NCBI RefSeq assembly: GCF_937892565.1
Contig: NZ_CALAHQ010000010.1
Span: forward strand, 1 to 51,252
Origin: an uncultured Roseicyclus sp.
GTDB lineage: Bacteria; Pseudomonadota; Alphaproteobacteria; Rhodobacterales; Rhodobacteraceae
Length of the DNA: 51,252 bases
Direction of reading: 5' to 3'
The position numbers were made by a program, and so were the translations under genes. Shown piece by piece: positions 33,261 to 42,619 of the stretch (its first letter is position 1; each line of letters opens with the position of its first letter). Under the pieces are notes generated by a model that was not told the origin of the DNA, made no database searches, and saw only the letters and a program-made list of their open reading frames with translations.

Positions 33261-36227
33261 CTAGCCAAGCGCGCTGTCGCAGCGCCCGCAGACGCCCGGA
33301 TGGCTGTGCTGGCCTACATCGGGAAGGATTTTCCAGCAGCGCTGGCATTTCTCGCCCTGGGCCTTTTGAAACACCACGCCGATGCCCGGATCGTCGAGGC
33401 GGAAGGCATCCGTCTGGGGCTCCGTCGTCACCACATGCAGATCGCTGGTGATGCACAGATCGGCCATGTCGAGGCCCTGAAGCGTCTCGGCCAGTGCGGG
33501 GTCGGCCACCTGCAAGATCGGCGCTGCCTCGAGGCTTGCGCCGATGACCTTGTCTTGCCGCTGGATTTCCAATGCGGCGGTCACGATGCGACGCACGCGC
33601 CGGATGTCGGCCCATTTCGCCGCCAGCGCCGCATCGCGCCAACCCGCCGGGGTTTCCGGGAAATCCTGAAGATGCACGCTGGATCCATCGCCCGGATGCC
33701 GTTCCAGCCAGACCTCCTCCATGGTAAAGACCAGCACCGGGGCAAGCCATGTCGTCAGCCGCTCAAACACCATCTCCAGCACGGTGCGCGCGGCGCGGCG
33801 GCGGGGCGTGTCGCCGTCGCAATAGAGCGCGTCCTTGCGGATGTCGAAATAAAAGGCTGACAGATCCGTGGTGGCAAAGTTGAACAGCGCCTGGAAAACA
33901 CCCTGGAAATCGTAGGAGGCGTAACCTTTGCGCACGATGTCATCCAGTTCCGAAAGCCGGTGCAAGACCCAGCGTTCCAAATCGGGCATCTGTTCGGGTG
34001 CGACCCGGTCGGCTGCCGTGACATCCCCAAGCGAGCCCAAGAGAAAGCGCATCGTGTTGCGCAGGCGGCGGTAGCTGTCGGCCACGCCTTTGAGGATCTC
34101 GGGCCCGATGCGCAGATCGACGGTATAGTCGGACTGCGCCACCCAAAGCCGCAAGATATCGGCGCCATACTGGTCGATCACCTCTTGCGGGGCGACGGTG
34201 TTGCCGATGGATTTGGACATTTTCATGCCCTTTTCATCCAGCGTGAAGCCATGCGTCAGCACACCCCGATAGGGCGCGCGTCCGATGGTGCCACAGGCTT
34301 GCAGCATCGAGGAATGGAACCAGCCACGGTGCTGGTCGGTGCCTTCGAGGTACAGATCGGCGATGCCGTCGGCCGATCCATCGGGCCTGTCGCGCAGCAC
34401 AAAGGCATGGGTTGAGCCGCTGTCGAACCACACATCGAGAATGTCGAACACCTGCTCATAGGCGTCGGGGTCGTGCAGCCCGCCCAGGAACCGCGCCTTG
34501 GCGCCGGGTTGATACCATGCATCCGCGCCTTCCGCCTCGAATGCGTCAAGGATACGGGCGTTCACCGCCGGATCGCGCAGCAGGAAATCGGCGTCGGTCG
34601 GTGCCGCACCCTTTTTCGTGAAACAGGTCAGCGGCACGCCCCAGGCGCGCTGGCGCGACAGCACCCAATCGGGCCGCGCCTCGATCATCGAATACAGCCG
34701 GTTGCGCCCGGTCTGGGGCGTCCATTGCACCAGCTTGTCGATCGAGGTCAGCGCACGGGCCCTGATCGTGTCGCCATACTGGCCCTTGCCATCCGCCAGC
34801 GGCCTGTCGATGGCTGCGAACCATTGCGGGCGGTTCAACCGGATCACAGGTGCTTTGGACCGCCAGCTATGGGCATCGGAAATCGTGATGCGGCGGCGCG
34901 CCAGAAGCCCGCCCAATTCGACCAGCTTGTCGATCACCGCCTTGTTGGCGCCGCCGGGCTTGCCATCTTCCTTGATGATCCGAGCGCCCGCGAAAAACGG
35001 CAGATCGGGGCGGAAGGACGAATCATCGAGGATGTTCCAGGTCATCGCCAGCCCATGCTTGCGACCGATTTCGAAATCATCGTCGCCATGGGAGGGTGCG
35101 GTATGGACAAAGCCCGTGCCTGCGTCATCGGTGACATGATCGCCGGGCAACAGCGGCACGTCGAAATCCCATTCGCCATTGGCCCCTTCGGCACCGCGCA
35201 GCGGGTGGGCACAGCTCAGTGCCGCCAACTCGCCCGCCGTCACACCCCGCAGGCGGCGATGCATCGACGGCTCCAGCCGCATGGCGCCCAGCGCATCCTC
35301 GGCCAGCTTGTCGGCGATCAGGTACAGATCGCCCGTCTTGGCCCAGCTTTCGCTGGGTGTGCCGGTGATCTCATAAAGACCATAGGCGATCTCGGGCCCG
35401 AAACAGATCGCGCGGTTTTGCGGCAGGGTCCAGGGCGTGGTGGTCCAGATCACCACCTTGGCACGGTCCAGATCGCTTGCCGCCATCATGTGCAGCGCGT
35501 CGTTGAAGGCCGTGGGCTCGCCATCCAGAAGCGCCATCTTTTCGCTGGCAGGCACCACGCGGAACGGCACCCAGACCGCATCGGTCTGACGGTCGTGATA
35601 TTCCACCTCGGCCTCGGCCAGCGCGGTCTTTTCGACGGGCGACCACATCACGGGTTTTGATCCCTGATAGAGCGCGCCATTCATCAAAAAGGTCATGAAT
35701 TCCGCCGCGATCACGCGCTCGGCGTGGAAATCCATGGTCAGATAGGGCCTGTCCCATGTGCCGGTGATGCCCAGTCGCTTGAATTCGGCGCGCTGCACGT
35801 CGATCCAGCCTTCGGCGAATTTCCGGCATTCCTGCCGAAAGGCCACCACATCGACCGCGTCCTTGTTCTTGCCCGCCGCGCGATACTGTTCCTCGATCTT
35901 CCATTCGATGGGCAGACCGTGACAATCCCAACCCGGGATGTAGCGCGCATCAAAGCCCGACATCTGCTGGGATCGCACGACCATGTCCTTGAGGATCTTG
36001 TTCAGCGCATGCCCGATGTGAAGATGCCCGTTGGCGTAGGGGGGGCCGTCATGGAGCGTAAAGGGTGGGCGGCCCTGCTTTTCGCGCAGGCGTTCGTAGA
36101 TGCCCAGCGCTTCCCAGCGGGCCAGCCAGCCCGGTTCGCGCTGCGGCAAGCCCGCGCGCATCGGAAACTCGGTCCGCGGCAGGTTCAGCGTGTCTTTGTA
36201 ATCAACGTTAGGCGTATCGGCGCACAT
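33261..36227 (-). CDS. ileS: Isoleucyl-tRNA synthetase
   Basis: A 988-residue class I synthetase that charges tRNA-Ile. The HIGH motif is at 70-73 within [17 protein letters not shown] and the KMSKS motif in [10 protein letters not shown]. The editing domain lies between, including [14 protein letters not shown] and [16 protein letters not shown]. The C terminus carries a four-cysteine zinc site (CQRCW and CGRCDSALG), typical of the bacterial type. Start ATG 36227 has GGGAG about eight bases upstream. Full length, no damage seen. The 183 bases upstream hold no gene. Confidence 0.98.
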   Translation of the reverse strand: MCADTPNVDYKDTLNLPRTEFPMRAGLPQREPGWLARWEALGIYERLREKQGRPPFTLHDGPPYANGHLHIGHALNKILKDMVVRSQQMSGFDARYIPGWDCHGLPIEWKIEEQYRAAGKNKDAVDVVAFRQECRKFAEGWIDVQRAEFKRLGITGTWDRPYLTMDFHAERVIAAEFMTFLMNGALYQGSKPVMWSPVEKTALAEAEVEYHDRQTDAVWVPFRVVPASEKMALLDGEPTAFNDALHMMAASDLDRAKVVIWTTTPWTLPQNRAICFGPEIAYGLYEITGTPSESWAKTGDLYLIADKLAEDALGAMRLEPSMHRRLRGVTAGELAALSCAHPLRGAEGANGEWDFDVPLLPGDHVTDDAGTGFVHTAPSHGDDDFEIGRKHGLAMTWNILDDSSFRPDLPFFAGARIIKEDGKPGGANKAVIDKLVELGGLLARRRITISDAHSWRSKAPVIRLNRPQWFAAIDRPLADGKGQYGDTIRARALTSIDKLVQWTPQTGRNRLYSMIEARPDWVLSRQRAWGVPLTCFTKKGAAPTDADFLLRDPAVNARILDAFEAEGADAWYQPGAKARFLGGLHDPDAYEQVFDILDVWFDSGSTHAFVLRDRPDGSADGIADLYLEGTDQHRGWFHSSMLQACGTIGRAPYRGVLTHGFTLDEKGMKMSKSIGNTVAPQEVIDQYGADILRLWVAQSDYTVDLRIGPEILKGVADSYRRLRNTMRFLLGSLGDVTAADRVAPEQMPDLERWVLHRLSELDDIVRKGYASYDFQGVFQALFNFATTDLSAFYFDIRKDALYCDGDTPRRRAARTVLEMVFERLTTWLAPVLVFTMEEVWLERHPGDGSSVHLQDFPETPAGWRDAALAAKWADIRRVRRIVTAALEIQRQDKVIGASLEAAPILQVADPALAETLQGLDMADLCITSDLHVVTTEPQTDAFRLDDPGIGVVFQKAQGEKCQRCWKILPDVGQHSHPGVCGRCDSALG

Positions 36228-36410
36228 ATCCGGCGCTCCCTATCTGTCGGCTCATGGGGGCAATAGCGGTGGCGGTGCGATGGCTCAAGCACCTGTCAAC
36301 CCGGCGGCTCATTGGATCAGAGCGCCGGGCCCGTAATTCGAATGACGATGGCGATGTGATGCGTCATGCCCGGGGGTATAGGCCTGCGCCCCAGCCGGGT
36401 AAAGGGGGCG

Positions 36411-37124
36411 CTAAACCGCGAAAAACACGCCAACCCCATAAGCCACCCCCGCCGCCGCCCCGCCGATGGCCAGCGTTTCCAGCCCCGACCGCCACCACGG
36501 TGCCTCGGACCAAAGGCTTTTTGCGGCACCGATGCCGAAAAACACCGCACATGTCATGCCGGCCGCCAGGCCAAAGGCCCCGGGTAGCGCCAGAACAAAG
36601 GGCGCAAGCGGCACCGATCCTGCCGCGACAAAGGCCCCGAATGTCGCCATCGCCGCCCGCAAGGGCCGCGGCTCGACCGGAGCAAGCCCGTATTCATCGG
36701 TCAGCATCAAGGCCACGGCCGCTGTCTCATCGCTTGCGATCTGGTCGGCCGCCCGGTCCAGCACATCGCCGCGCAAACCCTTTCGGCGCAAGATCTCGCG
36801 GATTTCGCGCCGCTCGCCTTGTGGGTCAAGGGCAAGCTGGCGTCGTTCGACCCGGGCCAACCGCCGTGTGTCGTCGCGTTCGGCCTTGGTGCCGGAATAA
36901 TTGCCGGCCGCCATCGAAAACCCGTCGGCCAAAAGGTTCGCCACCCCCAGCGCAAGGATCACCCCCGTCGACAACCCCGCCCCAGCGACACCCGCGACGA
37001 TGGCAAAGGTCGTCACCGCCCCATCGATGCCGCCATAGACGATGTCGCGCAAATGGCCGCGCCCGGCGGGCGCCCCGATCCGGGCCGCGATCTCGGCCGG
37101 GCTGTGGCCATGTTCGTGTTCCAT
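36411..37124 (-). CDS. VIT1/CCC1 family metal transporter
   Basis: A 237-residue inner-membrane protein of the vacuolar iron transporter family. [24 protein letters not shown] is the conserved first-helix signature, then [21 protein letters not shown] charged cytoplasmic helical region follows (about 78-140, rich in Arg and Glu), the metal-binding domain of the family, then three more membrane helices. It is expected to move Fe2+ or Mn2+ out of the cytoplasm. The N terminus ([11 protein letters not shown]) is His/Glu-rich. Confidence 0.9.
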   Translation of the reverse strand: MEHEHGHSPAEIAARIGAPAGRGHLRDIVYGGIDGAVTTFAIVAGVAGAGLSTGVILALGVANLLADGFSMAAGNYSGTKAERDDTRRLARVERRQLALDPQGERREIREILRRKGLRGDVLDRAADQIASDETAAVALMLTDEYGLAPVEPRPLRAAMATFGAFVAAGSVPLAPFVLALPGAFGLAAGMTCAVFFGIGAAKSLWSEAPWWRSGLETLAIGGAAAGVAYGVGVFFAV

Positions 37125-37168
37125 GACCCAAGGCTAGGGTGCCGCCCCGTCGCGCGCCTTGCGTTTGG

Positions 37169-38089
37169 TCAACCGCGCGCGGCCTTGCGGCTCAATCCGC
37201 GTTCGCGCAGCACGATGTAGAGCCCCGCCGCGATGGTTACGGCGATGCCCATCAGCGCCAAGCCATCGGGAAATTCGCCGAAAAGCACCAGACCCACCAG
37301 CGCTGCCATCGGGATTTCCAGATATTGCATCGGGGCCAATGTGGCGGCGGGTGCAAAGCGCAATGACCAACTCATCAGCAGATGCCCCAGCGATCCGGTG
37401 ATCCCCAGCGCCACCAAAAGCCACAGCGCGCCCAGATCCGGTGGGGCGATCCAGCCGGTCAGCGGCGGGTTTGCGCCGATCTGGGGCAACAGCAAAAGCG
37501 GCACAAGGATCGGCAAGCCGATGATGCCCCCCAGCCCCTGCAGGGCGATGGGGTCGATATCCTTGGCGATCTGGCGGGTGACCAACATGAAAAGGGCAAA
37601 GATCACCGCCACCCCCAGCGGTAAAAGCGCGGGCCACCCCACGGCGGCAAAGCTGGGTTGCACCACCATCAGCGTTCCCGCAAAGCCCACCGAACAGGCG
37701 ATCATGCGCCTCGGGCCCACCTCTTCGCCCAGGACATGATGCCCAAGGATCAGCATGATGAAGGGCATGACAAAGGCAATCGCCACCGCATCGGCCAGAG
37801 GCAGGACCCTGAGCGCGCTGAACATCATCGCGATGCCGCAGATCTGCAGCATGCTGCGCAGCGCCGCCAGCCGCACCACCCGGACCGAGGGAAAAATCAC
37901 CGCGCCGCGCCATATCGCCAAGGGCAGCAACAGCCCCGCTTGCGCGATGAAACGCACAAGGATCAGTTGCAGCAGCGGAAAGACGGCCCCCAGCATCTTT
38001 GCCAGCGCATCCGAAAACGGGATCATCAGACAAAAGCCCAGCATCAGCACGATGCCAAGAAGTGGCCGATCTGCATGGGGTGGTGTCAT
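37169..38089 (-). CDS. DMT superfamily (EamA) transporter
   Basis: A 306-residue ten-helix membrane protein with two EamA repeats. The first repeat begins LGIVLMLGFCLMIPFSDALAK and includes the conserved FSALRVLPLADAVAI segment; the second ends SLRFAPAATLAPMQYLEIPMAAL and FGEFPDGLALMG. Members export amino acids, nucleobases or other small metabolites. It lies 44 bases upstream of the VIT gene on the same strand. Substrate not predictable. Confidence 0.9.
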   Translation of the reverse strand: MTPPHADRPLLGIVLMLGFCLMIPFSDALAKMLGAVFPLLQLILVRFIAQAGLLLPLAIWRGAVIFPSVRVVRLAALRSMLQICGIAMMFSALRVLPLADAVAIAFVMPFIMLILGHHVLGEEVGPRRMIACSVGFAGTLMVVQPSFAAVGWPALLPLGVAVIFALFMLVTRQIAKDIDPIALQGLGGIIGLPILVPLLLLPQIGANPPLTGWIAPPDLGALWLLVALGITGSLGHLLMSWSLRFAPAATLAPMQYLEIPMAALVGLVLFGEFPDGLALMGIAVTIAAGLYIVLRERGLSRKAARG

Positions 38090-38153
38090 GACGTGACTGT
38101 GCCCCGGCCGCGCGCGGATGTCACGGGCATGTCACCGCGACATCACGCGCCGC

Positions 38154-39155
38154 TCAGCCTGTGGCTTGCCCGAACAGCCCGGTCAGCGCGCGGCGCAACA
38201 GTGCCGTGACACCGGGTTTTTGTCCCGGTCCAAAGGGCATGGGGCGGCACACCTCCATCGCGGCCACGCCCACGCGGGCGGTCAGCGCGGCATTGACCAC
38301 CCCCTCGCCGAAGCGCCGCGAGATCTTGGACAAAACCGACCCCCCCGCCACCGACCCGATCAGATCATCGCCGATGGCAAGCGCCCCGGTTGCCACAAGA
38401 TGTGTCAGCACCGCCCTGAGCAGTCGCCAAGCCCCAAGGGCGCCCGAACGCCCGCCATAGATTTCGGCAATGCGTCGGATCATGCGGATATTCGCGCTGA
38501 GCGCCACCACCACATCTGCCAGCGCGATGGGCACCAGCGCGGTGACGGTTGCCACCTGCCGCACGGCTGCCTCGATTTCGGCGCGCGCGGCCCCATCGAG
38601 CGGTGCCAGCAGCCGTGCCTCGGCTAGGGCCAAGAGCGCCTGCGCTTCGAACACCTCGTGCCGCCGCCCGGCCAGTTCGGCACGCGCCAGCGCCAATTCC
38701 GCCCGCCCGCGATAGACGGCATCCAGCCGGTCCACCACGGCGCGCGCGGCGGCAAGCTCGCCCGAGGCAAGCGCGCCTTCGGTTGCCCGGCGCAGATCAT
38801 CGAGCCGCCCAAGGCGGGCGAATGCCGCCAATTCGCGCAAGCCAAGCCCGATCAACGTGATCAGGACCAGCGCCACCAGACCTGCCGCGATCCATCCCAG
38901 TGTCGGGCGCGCCGACAAAAGTGCTGTCACGAAATCCCAAGCGGCAAGGCTGAGCACCAGCGCAATCAGCGCCCCCGCCGCCGCCCAGAAGATCCGCGCC
39001 AAGCGGTTGGGCCGCCGCGCGCCCAGCCGTGCCATCCGCTGCATGGCAGGCCCCCCTTGCGCAAAAGGCGCATCCGGGGGGCTTGGGGCCTCATGCGGCA
39101 TCACCGGATCGGGGCTGTCGATCTTGATCAGCACCGGTCCCTTGCGCTCAGTCAT
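38154..39155 (-). CDS. TIGR01620/YcjF family membrane protein (DUF697)
   Basis: A 333-residue protein of the YcjF-like family. The N-terminal 50 residues are soluble and proline-rich, two membrane helices follow (about 53-75 and 85-105), then a helical soluble region rich in Ala/Arg/Glu and the DUF697 domain with ALVPIALADVVVALSANIRMIRRIAEIYGG. It is regularly encoded after the YcjX ATPase, as here; the pair is tied to envelope stress in enterobacteria. The role in this group is unknown. Confidence 0.88.
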   Translation of the reverse strand: MTERKGPVLIKIDSPDPVMPHEAPSPPDAPFAQGGPAMQRMARLGARRPNRLARIFWAAAGALIALVLSLAAWDFVTALLSARPTLGWIAAGLVALVLITLIGLGLRELAAFARLGRLDDLRRATEGALASGELAAARAVVDRLDAVYRGRAELALARAELAGRRHEVFEAQALLALAEARLLAPLDGAARAEIEAAVRQVATVTALVPIALADVVVALSANIRMIRRIAEIYGGRSGALGAWRLLRAVLTHLVATGALAIGDDLIGSVAGGSVLSKISRRFGEGVVNAALTARVGVAAMEVCRPMPFGPGQKPGVTALLRRALTGLFGQATG

Positions 39156-39189
39156 CGCGGCGTCCCTTGTTTTTGTGGTCTTGAAACAT

Positions 39190-39230
39190 CCCCGGAGGGG
39201 CGCCGCAGGGGCCGGGGGGCAAAGCCCCCC
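39190..39230 (-). terminator. GC hairpins between ycjX and the TIGR01620 gene
   Basis: GGGGGGC-aaa-GCCCCCC (39214-39230) forms a 7-bp stem, and CCCC-gga-GGGG follows (39190-39200 on plus coordinates). On the minus strand these come after the ycjX stop and before the next ribosome site, ending in CTCCGGGGATGTTTC. To the right, 39235-39280 holds a repeated CCAGACTGGGCA. A like arrangement is present at 47.2 kb. Confidence 0.5.
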
Positions 39231-39302
39231 AAACCTCCAGACTGGGCAAAGCCCGCCAAACAGCCAGACTGGGCAGGGTTGTCGCTCTGCCTTGTCGCGC
39301 TG

Positions 39303-40715
39303 TCACAGCTTGTCCCCCAGCACAAACTCGGCCGCGCGGTCAAGCCGGATATGGGGCGGGCCATCACCGGGTTTAAGCGACAGTGGCGCCGGGGCAAACC
39401 GCATCACGCCGTAATCGCCATCGAGCCATGCTTTTGCCCCGGCCCGTGCGGGCGCCAGCAAGGCCGCCGGATCTTCGGGAAGATCGCCCGGATGCAGCGC
39501 CACTTGCGCGCCGCCTTCCAACAGACGCCCGCGCACCAGATCGCGCGGCTGGCCATCGACCCGGCGGCTTTCCTCGACCGTGGCCCTGAGGGCGGCGATC
39601 GCCATGGCTTGGGTCCTTGCGCCCGCAAAATCGGCGCGTCGGCGTGCCTCGGTCACCAGCGCCGCCATGATCGCGGCCAGCCTGTCATGCTGGCTGTGGT
39701 GCAGATGGTCGGCCTTGGTGGCGGCAAACAAGATCCGGTCTACCCGCCTTTGTCCCAAAAGCCCCGCCAAACCGCCCTTGCGCCCCGGTCTGAACGCGCC
39801 AAGGATGCCCGCCATGGCATGGCGCAGATCCTCCAGCGCGCTGGGCCCGGAATGGATTGCGCCCAGCACATCGACCAGCACGACCTGCCGGTCGATGCGG
39901 GCGAAATGCGCCTTGAAAAACGGCTTGACCACCTGTGCCTTGTAGGCCTCGAAGCGGCGGGCGAATTCGCGCGCCAGCGATCCGCGCGGGGCAGGGCCTT
40001 GTGGCAGCGGCGCAAAGGTCAAGGCCGGGCTGCCGTCCAGATCGCCGGGCAACAGGAAGCGGCCCGGGGTGCAATCGGCATAGCCTGCGATGCGCGCGGC
40101 CTGAAGGTAGCGGGTCCAGCCGCGCGCAAGCGCGGCTGCTGTGGGCTCATCCAAAGCGGTGCGCGGGTCCAGATCGGCAAGCGTCTTGCAAAACGCGGCC
40201 CCCTCGGGCCGGGTGGCGGCCGCAGCCAGCGCCGCATCTGACCATGTGGCAAAGGATTGATCCAGCAAGGCCAGATCCAAAAGCCATTCGCCGGGGTAAT
40301 CCACGATATCCAGATGCACGGTGCGCGGCCCCGACAGCCCGGCCAAAAGCCCCTTGGGCCTGACCCGCAGCGACAGCCGCAATTCCGATACCGCGCGTGT
40401 GCTGTCGGGCCAATGGGGATCGGGTCCCGTCAGCGCGGCCAGATGTGTCTCGAAATCAAAGCGCGGCACGGTGTCATCGGGCTGGGGTTGCAGATAGGCC
40501 GCCTCGATCCGGCCCGAACCCGCGGCCACCAGCCCCGGCATGCGCCCGCGCTCAAGCAGATTGGCCACCAGCGAGGTGATGAAGACCGTCTTGCCCGACC
40601 GGGCCAATCCCGTGACGCCAAGCCGGATCACCGGCTCGAAAAACAGCGCCGAGACGCCTTGTGCGGCGCTTTCGATCCCGCGGCCCACACTGTCTGCAAC
40701 CGTTCCAATGACCAA
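39303..40715 (-). CDS. ycjX: YcjX-like P-loop GTPase/ATPase, TTG start
   Basis: A 470-residue P-loop NTPase of the YcjX family. The Walker A is GLARSGKT (36-43) in [33 protein letters not shown]. Other marks are [35 protein letters not shown] and [19 protein letters not shown]. No ATG exists near the homology start: the frame runs open for another kilobase upstream. TTG 40715 ([13 protein letters not shown]) has AAGGA eight bases before it and fits the usual family start. It is divergent from truA and precedes its usual partner TIGR01620. Confidence 0.88.
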   Translation of the reverse strand: MVIGTVADSVGRGIESAAQGVSALFFEPVIRLGVTGLARSGKTVFITSLVANLLERGRMPGLVAAGSGRIEAAYLQPQPDDTVPRFDFETHLAALTGPDPHWPDSTRAVSELRLSLRVRPKGLLAGLSGPRTVHLDIVDYPGEWLLDLALLDQSFATWSDAALAAAATRPEGAAFCKTLADLDPRTALDEPTAAALARGWTRYLQAARIAGYADCTPGRFLLPGDLDGSPALTFAPLPQGPAPRGSLAREFARRFEAYKAQVVKPFFKAHFARIDRQVVLVDVLGAIHSGPSALEDLRHAMAGILGAFRPGRKGGLAGLLGQRRVDRILFAATKADHLHHSQHDRLAAIMAALVTEARRRADFAGARTQAMAIAALRATVEESRRVDGQPRDLVRGRLLEGGAQVALHPGDLPEDPAALLAPARAGAKAWLDGDYGVMRFAPAPLSLKPGDGPPHIRLDRAAEFVLGDKL

Positions 40716-40835
40716 GGCCCGCGTCCTTATTTGCCGCTTTGGTATCACACTATGCATCGCGCGCATCCATTGCGAGGGGCAAGGCGCGCGTGTTTTCCCT
40801 TGGCGGGCAGGGGGCTTTGCGCCTATGTCGCCGCC

Positions 40836-41603
40836 ATGCCCCGCTATGCGATGAAACTGGAATATGACGGCGCCCCCTTTGCGGGATGGCAGCGGCAATC
40901 GGGCCAGGCTTCGGTCCAGGGCGCGCTGGAGGCGGCCTTGGCCGCGCTTGAGCCTGATCTGCCTGCGGTTGCGGCGGCGGGGCGCACCGATGCGGGCGTG
41001 CATGCCACAGGCCAGGTGGCCCATTGCGACATGGCCCGCGACTGGGCGCCGTTTCGCCTGTCCGAGGCGCTGAACTGGCATCTCAAGCCTGCACCTGTGG
41101 CCGTTGTGGCCTGTGCGCGGGTGCCCGATGCGTGGCACGCGCGCTTTTCGGCCATTGAACGGCGTTACACCTATCGCGTGATCTGCCGCCGCGCGCCCTT
41201 GGTCCATCAGCGCGGTCAGGCGTGGCATCTGCGCCATGATCTGGATGCCGATGCCATGCGTGTTGCCGCCCGCCATCTGGTCGGACGCCATGATTTCACC
41301 ACCTTTCGTGCGGCGCTGTGCCAAGCGGCCAGCCCGGTCAAGACCCTCGATGAGGTGAGCGTCGAAGACGTCGCCTTGCCCCATGGGCGCGAGATCCGCT
41401 TTCATCTGCGGGCGCGGTCGTTTCTGCACAATCAGGTGCGCTCGATCGTGGGCACGCTGGAACGTGTGGGCGCCGGGGCCTGGGCGCCCGGGGATGTCGG
41501 CGCGGCGCTCCGCGCGGCGGACCGTGCGGCCTGTGGGCCGGTGGCGCCGCCCGACGGGCTGTTTCTGACCGGTGTCGGCTACCCCGGGCCTGTGTTCGAC
41601 TGA
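40836..41603 (+). CDS. truA: tRNA pseudouridine(38-40) synthase TruA
   Basis: A 255-residue pseudouridine synthase acting on the anticodon arm. Visible are [16 protein letters not shown] at the N terminus, the catalytic Asp52 in [25 protein letters not shown], and the C-terminal [17 protein letters not shown]. The frame is open upstream, but ATG 40836 begins the family homology. Its last 25 bases overlap the end of the convergent DUF2235 gene. Confidence 0.95.
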   Translation: MPRYAMKLEYDGAPFAGWQRQSGQASVQGALEAALAALEPDLPAVAAAGRTDAGVHATGQVAHCDMARDWAPFRLSEALNWHLKPAPVAVVACARVPDAWHARFSAIERRYTYRVICRRAPLVHQRGQAWHLRHDLDADAMRVAARHLVGRHDFTTFRAALCQAASPVKTLDEVSVEDVALPHGREIRFHLRARSFLHNQVRSIVGTLERVGAGAWAPGDVGAALRAADRAACGPVAPPDGLFLTGVGYPGPVFD

Positions 41604-42619
41604 CCGCTGCGCTGCCGGGCCGATGCCGCCACGCTGGGGTGAAACTGTTCGGATGGATCCTTTCCCACCGGGCGGCGGTGGCGCAGCCAGAACAGCTTGC
41701 CCAGGCCCGAGTTCATCCCGATCCCGGGCGCATGGGCATCGGTGACGAAGCGGTGGCGCCAATGCACCGGCAGCGGCAGGCCTGCGGATTCAGCCTCTGA
41801 CAGCATCCAGACCAGCGGGATGTTCGCCAAAGGGCGCGCCCGACGATATGCGCCAAGCTGGCCGCCGACATCGCCGTGGCTGCCCCGAAACCACATTTGC
41901 TCCACACTGCCCGTGACGACCTGATCCGGGTGCGTTTCCCACAGAACCGGGGCATAGGCGTCGCGGGTTTCATCCAGCGCCAAGGCATGCCGTGCGATCC
42001 GTGTCGACGGGCCGGGCGTCGGCCCCCCGCGCAAAAACCCCCGCACATGCCCCGCCCCCGCGCGCACCATGTCATAGGCGCCCAGAAACCCGATCGGCAC
42101 GCTGGGGTGACACAGCGCCGCCTTCAGCGCATGGGCCGCCGGGCTGCCGGGCGCGTCGCGGTCAAGCTTTTGGACCCGCTCCAGTGTCTCGGGCGTGATC
42201 TGTGCAGGTCGCAAAAGGCCCTGCCGTTCGATCAGCCCGACAAGGGCCTGCACCGCCAAGGCCCCGCGCGAATAGCCCATCGCCATCACGCAATCGCCCG
42301 GCCGATAATTGCGCGCCAGAAACAGATAGGCCCGCGCGATCTGGCCGTTCAGCCCCCGGCCCGCGATCACCTCGGCCCCGCGCCGCCAGCCGCGCCACTG
42401 GATGCCCGGTTCGTAATAGAGCGTCACGGGCGCGCTTTCGGGAAGGTCCCGCAACAGCCGATAGCTCAGGCCGATGTTGGTTTCCTGCCCATGGGCCAGC
42501 GTCGACATGGTGCCATCGATCAGCACCACATGGGTGGCGGGCGCGCGATGGGGGGGCGGGCGGCGCGGCGCGCCGTGACGGCCCGAAAGCCAGCGACCAA
42601 GGCGGCTACTGAGCGGCAA
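41579..42619 (-). CDS. DUF2235 (Tle1-like alpha/beta hydrolase) protein, probable TTG start
   Basis: A protein of about 346 residues of the DUF2235 family, whose members include the type VI secretion phospholipase effectors Tle1. The core has [32 protein letters not shown], and the nucleophile elbow GYSRG with Ser117. [10 protein letters not shown] near residue 265 is the family's conserved His-Asp segment. No ATG lies upstream of the first core strand; TTG 42619 has GGGGAGG directly before it and overlaps the upstream stop by 14 bases. There is no signal peptide, and no type VI secretion genes are in the window. Confidence 0.78.
   Translation of the reverse strand: MPLSSRLGRWLSGRHGAPRRPPPHRAPATHVVLIDGTMSTLAHGQETNIGLSYRLLRDLPESAPVTLYYEPGIQWRGWRRGAEVIAGRGLNGQIARAYLFLARNYRPGDCVMAMGYSRGALAVQALVGLIERQGLLRPAQITPETLERVQKLDRDAPGSPAAHALKAALCHPSVPIGFLGAYDMVRAGAGHVRGFLRGGPTPGPSTRIARHALALDETRDAYAPVLWETHPDQVVTGSVEQMWFRGSHGDVGGQLGAYRRARPLANIPLVWMLSEAESAGLPLPVHWRHRFVTDAHAPGIGMNSGLGKLFWLRHRRPVGKDPSEQFHPSVAASARQRSGQSNTGPG

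Noticed and set aside
39235..39290. Repeated CCAGACTGGGCA units as a possible CRISPR or minisatellite
   Set aside because: Only two units with unequal spacing and no spacer-repeat pattern; they fit decayed terminator hairpins better.
40716..41762. Extension of the ycjX frame upstream to an ATG at 41762
   Set aside because: It would be antisense to truA; homology of the GTPase starts at TTG 40715, which has a good ribosome site.
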